A stretch of 64,000 bases of DNA from Ligustrum vulgare. Its lineage: Eukaryota > Streptophyta > Magnoliopsida > Lamiales > Oleaceae. The position numbers and the translations under genes are program-made. How positions within the stretch are numbered: the first letter of the stretch is position 1; each line of letters begins with the position of its first letter. The notes beneath the pieces were generated by a model. That model searched no databases, was not told the origin of the DNA, and saw only the letters and a list, made by a program, of their open reading frames with translations. Positions 57,301 through 64,000 of this stretch are shown in pieces. Location of the stretch: assembly GCA_963555705.1 (NCBI GenBank), contig OY743180.1, positions 38,410,129-38,474,128 of the forward strand, in the 5' to 3' direction.

Positions 57301-58889
57301 CCCACTGTATAAGTCATATGTACAGTCTTAGATAGTAAGAGATTATGATCTACATTTTATTCGGTTAAGTCGATATCGAGAATCCAACAACATATCATAA
57401 AAAAGAATCATTGAATTTACATTTCTAAAACAAAATTAGATGTGTAAATTTAAAAAGAGGGAAATTTGAATGGGCGATGTACTTACCAGACGAGTCGAAA
57501 TAGAAATTGGATGAAATCCAAGGAAGAAGCTAGATGTAAAGATGAGATCAGAACCGTATGGCGTTGCTGAGTGAGAGACAAAAGTGAAATAAAAATGGTA
57601 GGTAAAACTAGAGATGACGATAATGATGATATAAAAGGAACAATAAAAAATCTATAGTGTATGAATGGTGACTTTGCAAGCTCTTTTAATATAGTAGAGG
57701 TAGAGATTATTTTTAGAAAACATAAAAGTATGTTGCTGTTTTTAAGTAAAATAATGTGTCTGTTAACCAAGATGCAATTAGGATTAGAAAATTAAATTTG
57801 TGTTGAAATAAAATAAAAGAAAAACAACATAAATCATCACAATAATTCATTTCAAAGGCACAAAACAACTTCCCAATGTGTTATAAATTGAATACCCTAC
57901 ATTCATTAACTACATTGTTCGTGCGCGGGATACGTCGCTAACAAATTAAAAAGGAGACTCAGATGATGTGTGAGAAATAACAGCCTCTCGAGACAAAGTC
58001 CCAATGAGGGTGCTTTATTGACGGAGATTACAAACAAGGACAACAAGCCTCTAAGGGGCGCAAGCACACAGAATAGACTAAAATTGACAAGGAAAATTAA
58101 AATGAAACGAAAATTACATAATTCTCTTTGGAGAGTTGATTGATTGATCCCTTCTTCCATGTTCTCTTTTCTCTTTTATATTTCTTGAACAATTTCCCTC
58201 TTCCAAAACCGCTTGCAAACACTTCGTCACCCTGTAACCGTCCACTTTCTCCATAGTGAATGACTTGTCAAGAAACTGTTGTGTTTAACCACTGTCATTA
58301 CTCTAAATACTCTGCCAAATTCCTTGGATCATGGGGATATGATAAGATTGCCCATTAACTACTTAATAATTGCCATTTTAAATAATGATAAATCACCGTG
58401 TTCGCCTAGATCTTGGGCGTTCTCCATGCTTGGGCGATGTTGATTGTCTCACTCCATCTCTCTGCTTTTGGGCCCGCACATGGGTTCATTTGGACATATT
58501 CCCAATTGGGCCCTGTTCCTTGGGCCATTTCCCTGGGTTTTTGAATTGAGTATTTTTATGTGTCAACAATTAGCCTCCAATATGGGATAATTAATATCAA
58601 TTATTAATCTTGTGCCATGTTCATCTTTTGTATTTTCCATGATATTTGAAGTCCTAAAAGGATAAGAAATTCCAAGTTTTGTTCTGGTGATGACCTTTGG
58701 TATTTAAGGAAAAAAACATTGCTCAAAACCCCTATAAACCCAAAAAACACGCCACTTCAATGCACCATTATACCCAATGTTTCCTTTTGTTACATCACTT
58801 GCGTCTATAAAGTGCACTATTCATCTCCTTGCTTTACCACTCATACATCCATACTTCAGAAAGTTTCAAAAGCTTACACTTTGTGTGAA
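57301..58889. other. No clear gene; upstream flank of the plant-mobile-domain pseudogene
   Basis: I see no recognised protein. The T-rich minus-strand frame at 57483-57770 looks spurious. From about 58400 the composition changes to GGGCCC/TTGGGC-rich text, which may be the 5' flank of the following coding relic. Confidence 0.4.
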
Positions 58890-59750
58890 ATGGCGACCTC
58901 AAAACATTCTTCTGATAACTTTATTAGCTGAAGACCTTCAAGAACTCTTTACTAAACCCTATGTAGATCGCGTATCTCTTTTACCCGCCAATCCTGACCT
59001 CCATGAGTTTTACCTTGGCCCAACGTTCAATGATGTGAACTCTGTTGGGCAAGCTCCTGTAGCCCAATTATTTCCATGCACTCAAGACCCTCCTTCTTAT
59101 ACCCCATTCCTCTGAAGCCAATCCGTGATAAAAGTATTCACACTTGGCCCAAAACTGATACTACTTTTCGCATGTGGCATACTCGTATGATAAACCATGG
59201 TCCCACTAAAGTACTTTTTGATCGGGCCAAAATTTCTGATTTGTTGGAAATCGTTCTTCATCCCCCACTCTATGATTCTGTGCTTTTTTCAATTGCCCCG
59301 AGTTTTTGGTCTTCCGAATATAATACTTTCATTTTTCCACTTGGCCCAATGTCCATTACCTTGCGGGATATTAGTGGTTTAGTAAATCTTCCACCTTTGG
59401 GCGACACTATTTCTCCTGCTATTTTGATTTCTTCTATCGCCCCAAAATTTGACAAGAAGTTGCCGATTCCTATTCGAGAATGCAGGAGCTTTATAACAAT
59501 TCCAGTGCTGAACCCACTCATTCAGAGCGTGTGGCCTTCCTTCAGGTCTGGCTTTGCAAGTATATCCTTTGCCTAGTCTCAAGCCATCTATGGCTTATTT
59601 TCCCACAGCGCATGAATTAGCGCGTGGTAGAACTCTGAATCTTTGTTCATTTTTCTTGGCGGCCTTTTATAGAGGCATGAATTCTCTCCAAACTCAGCTG
59701 AGGATTAACGCATCTCCTACTTGTAGTGGGTCTCTATGGCTCTCTCAATT
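58890..59750 (+). pseudogene. Plant mobile domain (PMD) protein, broken and truncated
   Basis: It starts near MATSKHSSDNF. After a frameshift it reads LLPANPDLHEF; after another it reads WHTRMINHGPTKVLFDRA, then the signature FIFPLGPMSITLRDISGLVNLPPLG (split here: FIFPLGPMSIT, then LRDISGLVNLPPLG), and later YFPTAHELARGRTLNLCSFF. This is the plant mobile domain (PF10536 type) found in host proteins such as MAIL1 and in transposable elements. At least three frame changes are needed. The gene ends abruptly at a junction with the inverted chromovirus LTR, so the C-terminal half is gone. Confidence 0.75.
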
Positions 59751-61446
59751 TAATGGCCAGCAGAAGTACATGCTAACCTGAAATTTTTCTTTACGTAAAC
59801 GAACTCGGTGCAGTCACGGCTAATTGGGGCAGCCAGTTCAAACATTTTTATAAAATTCATCCCAACTTCGTTTTCCATAAAATCTATGGCATTGGAAAGA
59901 TATTTTCAAGTAGTTTCCTATATTAAAATATGGAAAATTAATAAGATCATGTGATATAGACGTTTTATTAAAACAGTGAGGTCCTGGACAGAAACTTCAG
60001 ATTGACCTTTCGACGCTTAAAAATTTATATCTCAGGCCACACAAATCCAAATGGAGTGATTCTTGAGCTCATATAAAGAAAACTCAAATAGGAAGGCAGA
60101 AGTATTTTTGGAGTCTCAAATAGGTGTCTATAGAATTAGTAATAGTATTTTGAATTGGCCCTAAAAACCTGTCAAGTTTCTGCCTCTTTTATCATTGCAG
60201 GAAAATGTCTATAAAAATTTCTCTTAGCATAACATGAAAGATATGATCACAAAATTTACTTTCATTACCATATTACATCATGTCTTATACATGTTTATAT
60301 TTAATACCACAAGAAAAACATATGGAAAACAGTTTTTTGAACAAAACATACGAAAAGGAAACTGATGCAAAATAAATTTGTCCTCAGTCCATCATCGAGT
60401 AGGCGACTGACTTCCTCCGACTCAATGATCATGAATCTGAAAATTTAGTACAAAATACTATGAGTATAAAGAATACTCAGTAAGATATCATGCTCGGATT
60501 TAACATGATAATATTACACAAAAGAAAGCATTCAAACACATACTTGCACATTCCGGCTTGCCGGTGCCCTTCGGACTTGTCCTAAGGCATAAATAGATAT
60601 CTAACTTTGTGGACTTGTCCACATCTTTCATATTATGGTTTTTCATGCATAGATTAAGCATAAATATTACCATGAAATCCTACCACTTGAGCATAGAAAG
60701 TATCTTACCTTAAAGCTTGGAGAAATTTTGGTGGAATAGTATACTTCAAAGTGCTAGCCTTTGCTCTTCTTCTTCTTCTATTCTTACTATATCTTTTCTC
60801 TTTACTCTCTTCCACTAACTCTTGCTGTTGTTTTTTTCTTTGAAAGTAATATTTTGGTTTTCAAGACATATAAAGAACGTCCCTTAATAATCCAAGGAAA
60901 GAAGACCTATGAACTAAGTAAGGACAAGAGGTTAACTATTTCCTATTGGTGTATCCACATGCAAGATTTATCTCCAATAGCTCTTGCATGCTCTCCATGC
61001 ATTTACCTCATATATTTAATTGGACACCTCATGCTTAAGTTAAACACCTCATGCTCAAGTTAAACACCTCATGCTTGCAATGCTAGGAAAAATTTCTTCA
61101 CTATTAAGATAACTTGCAACTAGTTGACACCTCATGCTTGCTTGTTACCTAACTATACACCTCATGTCATGCTTGCCTTTACATTGCAAGAAAATTACTT
61201 CATTCCTAAGATAACTCTTGGCCAAGATTATATGAAATACTTATCACTAGGAATTAGGTATAAAACTTGATATTAATCCTCAAAAAAACTTAATTAACTA
61301 ATCTTGGAAAATTTTTTAATCAACCAACAATGCAAACTTGGAAATCATTAATAATTTTGGCCATAGAAAATTTGAAAATTTAAATTATCATAAAAAAAAT
61401 TAAAGGAATAAATTAAACGAGCATAAAAAAATTTCGGAGTATTACA
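59750..61446 (-). repeat. 3' LTR of the chromovirus, distal end deleted
   Basis: On the minus strand it starts TGTAATACTCCGAAA at 61446 and runs to about 59750, within AATTTAATGGCC, instead of continuing to GGGGCGTCACA. It includes the same 303-base stretch, repeats and hairpin as the 5' LTR. Some substitutions occur near the start. Confidence 0.88.
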
Positions 61447-61462
61447 TCCCTTAAAAAAAATT

Positions 61463-61924
61463 TCGTCCTCGAAATTACCTCAAACTTGGTTGAAAAGTTC
61501 TGGATACATATTCTTGATGTCCTCTTCTCTTTCCCACGTTGATTCTTCGACATCGTGGTTTCGCCATTAAACTCTTACTAATGGAATTTCTTTTGTCCTC
61601 AGTTGCTAGATTCTGCGATCTAAGATTGCTACTGATTTTTCTTCATAAGTCATGTTTTGTTGGATATCTAATGGTTGATAACTAACCACATGACTCGGAT
61701 CTGACACATATTGTCTAAGCATTGACACGTGGAATACATCATGAATTGCTGACAAATCTGGTGGCAAAGCTATTCGATAAGCTACATTTCCAACCTTTTG
61801 CAAAATTTCGAAAGGACCCACAAATCTTGATCGAAGTTTTCCCTTCTTTCCAAAGCGATAAACTCCCTTCATCGGTGCCACCTTTAGAAAAACCTTATCA
61901 CCAACATTGAATGCTAGTTGACGT
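61463..61924 (-). pseudogene. Integrase C-terminus and chromodomain of the chromovirus
   Basis: It reads FNVGDKVFLKVAPMKGVYRF, RSRFVGPFEILQKVGNVAYR and LSAIHDVFHVSMLRQYV, the GPY/F-type integrase C-terminus. The chromodomain follows (QLRTKEIPLVRV, stop, WRNHDVEESTWEREEDIKN), where a stop replaces an expected residue inside the chromodomain and another stop precedes QLRT. Chromodomains of this clade guide integration to marked chromatin. The polypurine tract (ACGAAATTTTTTTTAAGGGA) follows. Confidence 0.85.
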
Positions 61925-62324
61925 CAAAAAATGACTTGAAGACGTAGCATTCTTTTAGTCAACTTAAATGAAAAAAAGTAAGAGGTAAAAGTAAAAAAAC
62001 TTGAACATACGGTAGAGCTGGACTCGTGGTCCGACTTTAATTGATTTTTCTGTATATATGAGGAGAAAAATTGAATGAGTACAAGTAATTTGAGAGAGTT
62101 TTCCTCTCCTTCTCTGGGGGAAGAACTTCCATCCTCTTTCGTTTACGATACATTGCTATTTATAGGCAAATTACACTGACAAGTTGCTAATATTTTAATC
62201 AACTATAATGTTGATTTTTATCAACTTGTTGCATTATTTGGCTGTTGCAATTCCCTTATAGTTGTAAGTTCCAAGAATATGAATTGAGAATTGTGAAACA
62301 TAGAATATATTTAATCAAATTAGC
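61925..62324. other. Unassigned sequence beyond the inversion breakpoint
   Basis: There is no ORF. A CTATTTATAGGC box on the minus strand near 62155 and the CTCTCCTTCTCTGG block resemble an LTR promoter region, but no partner copy is in the window. Confidence 0.35.
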
Positions 62325-63098
62325 TAGGGGTGGGCGTTTATCGATTCAGTTCGGTTATATTTCGGTTTTTATTCGGTTCCTATTAAAAAATATTTGAATT
62401 TATAAATTCTTTTGTCAAACCCCAAATTCTATTCCTTCTTACATTTTATTATAACAACTACGTAAATACAAGAATGTGCCTCCCTTAAATCTTTTTCCTG
62501 CCTTCTTAGCTCACAACATTATGTTTAATATATAATCTTCCCTCAATGAAAAAATAATTGTTACATAACAAGCCCTTCGTTCATTCTATGACTTACCAGA
62601 ATTCCAATAAATATGAGACTATTGCATGAGTACATTTTCTCTTTCACTCCATTTGATGCTAAATCACCTATTTCAAACAATTCATAATTTTTTTCAATAT
62701 GTCAATTCCTCAGATAACTTTATTTTGGTTTGAAACTTAGACAGTCTATTTTCCTACATTTAATCGTTAATCTGAGTCATTTGAACTAATCACACTCTAA
62801 TAGCACAGGTAAGTTTCATGCTTTCCTAAGCCCCCTACAATTATCAAAAGGTAAATACCATGATGAAATTTAGAAACAAAACATTTAAGGAAAAAAATCA
62901 ATTATATATATATTTTTATCGGTTTTAGTTTCGATTTTCGGTTTTGGTTTTTAGAACCGACCTATTTTCGGTTTATATTAAAATCGGTTTCGTTTTTGGT
63001 TTTTTTTTTAACTTTATTTTTATAAAAACCGAATAGTTTCGGTTTTTTTTTTCGGTTTCGGTTCGGTCCGTTCGGTTCCGATTTTTTGTCCACCCCTA
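62325..63098. mobile_element. Non-autonomous hAT-type element, 774 bp, TSD AAATTAGC
   Basis: The ends TAGGGGTGGGC and GTCCACCCCTA are near-perfect inverted repeats. The 8-bp duplication AAATTAGC is perfect (62317-62324, 63099-63106), which is diagnostic of hAT insertion. Subterminal regions are filled with CGGTT and CGGTTT motifs in both orientations, likely transposase binding sites. The centre is AT-rich with no transposase ORF, so it moved with an enzyme made elsewhere. Confidence 0.92.
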
Positions 63099-63110
63099 AA
63101 ATTAGCCAAG

Positions 63111-63207
63111 TTGATCCACTTGACACTTTAATGCTTGGTTGAATAAATATTCTTTCTCTGATCCACTTGACACTTTAATTCTTGATTGGATAAATATTCT
63201 ATCTCTG
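63111..63207. repeat. 47-bp tandem duplication
   Basis: Two units beginning GATCCACTTGACACTTTAAT lie back to back and differ at a few positions. They are followed by a 15-bp duplication (AGATCTCGTGTTCTG) near 63222-63251. Confidence 0.8.
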
Positions 63208-63371
63208 AGGTAGTGGAGAGATAGATCTCGTGTTCTGAGATCTCGTGTTCTGAGCTCAATATGATTGTCTTCATTTCAACACCTAATATTAAACTTTCTC
63301 AAGACTTTAATTTGGACTTCTAAGTCTTCCAAGTCTTCTTATTTTCAAGGTCCTCCTAGCTCGAAGATCAT

Positions 63372-63475
63372 CCGTGGAAGACCTGCTGAGGTCTCAAGTG
63401 GGAAGTCATACGTGGAAGATTTGTCGAGGTCTCAGGTGGGAGGTTATCTCTGGAAGACCAGCCAAGGTCTTAGGT
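63372..63475. repeat. 39-bp tandem repeat, about 2.6 units
   Basis: Units begin GGAAGACCTGCTGAGGTCTC, GGAAGATTTGTCGAGGTCTC and GGAAGACCAGCCAAGGTCTT. Short reading frames across it (repeated WKTS/LSRSQV text) reflect the repeat, not a gene. Confidence 0.8.
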
Positions 63476-63585
63476 TTGTTCGCATTCCTCATGATGACCT
63501 CTCATTTTTCTTTTGTTGACTTGGAACTTAAAGTGAGTCTTCATGTAATATGGCTTGAGCACCTCAATTTTAGGTGGTCAACAAG

Positions 63586-64000
63586 TGTGATAACCCGTTT
63601 TCATATTAGTCAAAAGTCGAGAAATTATCTATTCAAATGTGGAATAGTGTCAAAGTAAAATTAGGATTAAAATATATTAGTTTATTTGTTGGGGTTATTT
63701 TTTTTTTTTAACTCTTAAATAAGTTGAGGATTGAAGTGAAACCAAATATAAGTTGGGGAACTATACAAGCAAGTGGTATTTGTTTGGGACTAATTGGTGA
63801 TTATGGGAACTAATGGGTGAGTTTTGAATGAAATGAAAACAAAAGGGAAAAGTTGTAAATTGTGGTAAGTGGAGGGTCAAATCATAAATTAATCCTTTGT
63901 TTTCATTTAATAACGGGAAATTTGGCCCATTTCTTAGAGAGACCAGAGAAGGATCGAGAACCAGAAGAGGGGAAGAAAAAAAAAAAAAAAAGGAAAGACA
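63586..64000 (+). repeat. Start of an LTR, truncated by the window end
   Basis: TGTGATAACCCGTTTTCATA is a typical chromovirus LTR start. The following sequence, including a GAGAGACCAGAGAAGGATCG purine-rich block near 63935, resembles the leader-like parts of the solo LTRs here. The other end is not in the window, so the call is provisional. Confidence 0.5.

Larger units (their letters stand above)
59750..61924 (-). mobile_element. Chromovirus 3' part in inverted orientation (partner of 16765-23798)
   Basis: On the minus strand the order is integrase C-terminus, chromodomain, polypurine tract, 3' LTR. The first codons continue exactly where the + strand half stops: that half ends ...CYADKR and this one begins RQLAFNVGDKVFLKV. 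The LTR is of the same family and almost identical to 16765-18606. Loss or duplication at the junction is at most a few bases. The distal ~145 bases of the LTR are missing and are replaced by the PMD relic. Confidence 0.83.

Noticed and set aside
57483..57770. 95-codon minus-strand frame
   Set aside because: It is Ile/Leu/Ser-rich, has no recognisable motif, and its position in AT-rich spacer makes chance likely.
17148..61063. Identical 100-residue frames at 17148-17450 (minus) and 60761-61063 (plus)
   Set aside because: Both lie inside copies of the same chromovirus LTR. Identity reflects the LTR pair, not a conserved protein. The text is low-complexity Phe/Tyr/Leu.

Overview
The window looks like repeat-rich chromatin of a flowering plant, probably a eudicot. 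It is AT-rich and almost entirely made of LTR retrotransposons nested in one another. There are also a hAT-type element, a Helitron relic, an endogenous pararetrovirus relic and broken host-gene fragments. I found no intact host gene, no rRNA or tRNA gene and no CRISPR array. The species cannot be named from the sequence.

Layout: 1-2270 is the 3' non-coding end of an old Ty3/gypsy element, cut by a solo LTR (622-2011, TSD GGGTG). An LTR follows at 2271-~4100. From ~4100 to 16764 lies a decayed Tat/Ogre-like element on the + strand (gag, protease, RT, RNase H, integrase and an antisense coiled-coil ORF). It is interrupted by a small non-autonomous element whose only ORF is protease-like (4479-7320, TSD CCTTA) and by a solo LTR (9325-11828, TSD GACTT). 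A Tekay/Del-type chromovirus starts at 16765 and carries an extra ORF ahead of gag. It stops abruptly inside integrase at ~23798. Its missing C-terminal part, chromodomain and 3' LTR lie ~38 kb away in inverted orientation (59750-61924), so a recent inversion is the simplest explanation.

Within the inverted interval, 23799-26250 is the 5' half of a non-autonomous Athila-like element, followed by a Helitron helicase relic (26743-27530). A composite Athila-type element on the minus strand spans 27531-43234 (TSD TGCAT on both sides). Its left LTR holds a 2.8-kb solo LTR (TSD AATAG), and its body contains an LTR plus internal region of a second non-autonomous element. Pararetrovirus fragments occupy ~43551-46390. 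A very young Tork-type copia element (47502-52561, TSD CACAT, LTRs differing at two positions) sits next to fragments of a heavy-metal-domain exon and a TGA-type bZIP gene (52728-53985). Then come a solo LTR (55640-57300), a plant-mobile-domain pseudogene (58890-59750) and the inverted chromovirus end. Beyond the inversion lie a 774-bp hAT-type element (62325-63098, 8-bp TSD), short tandem repeats and the start of another LTR (~63586).

The most novel-looking signals are these. (1) Two non-autonomous Athila-like elements encode related proteins: a CX2CX3HX4C knuckle, an acidic middle and a shared C-terminal module ending FRVP. They also share a hairpin-rich motif just after the stop codon with the autonomous element. 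(2) The chromovirus has an extra acidic-tailed ORF between PBS and gag. (3) One element is a protease-only non-autonomous retrotransposon. (4) LTR hairpins are conserved in shape while the stem sequence changes. (5) A chromovirus is split by an inversion. All coding regions except a few short ORFs carry stop codons, frameshifts or lost catalytic residues.
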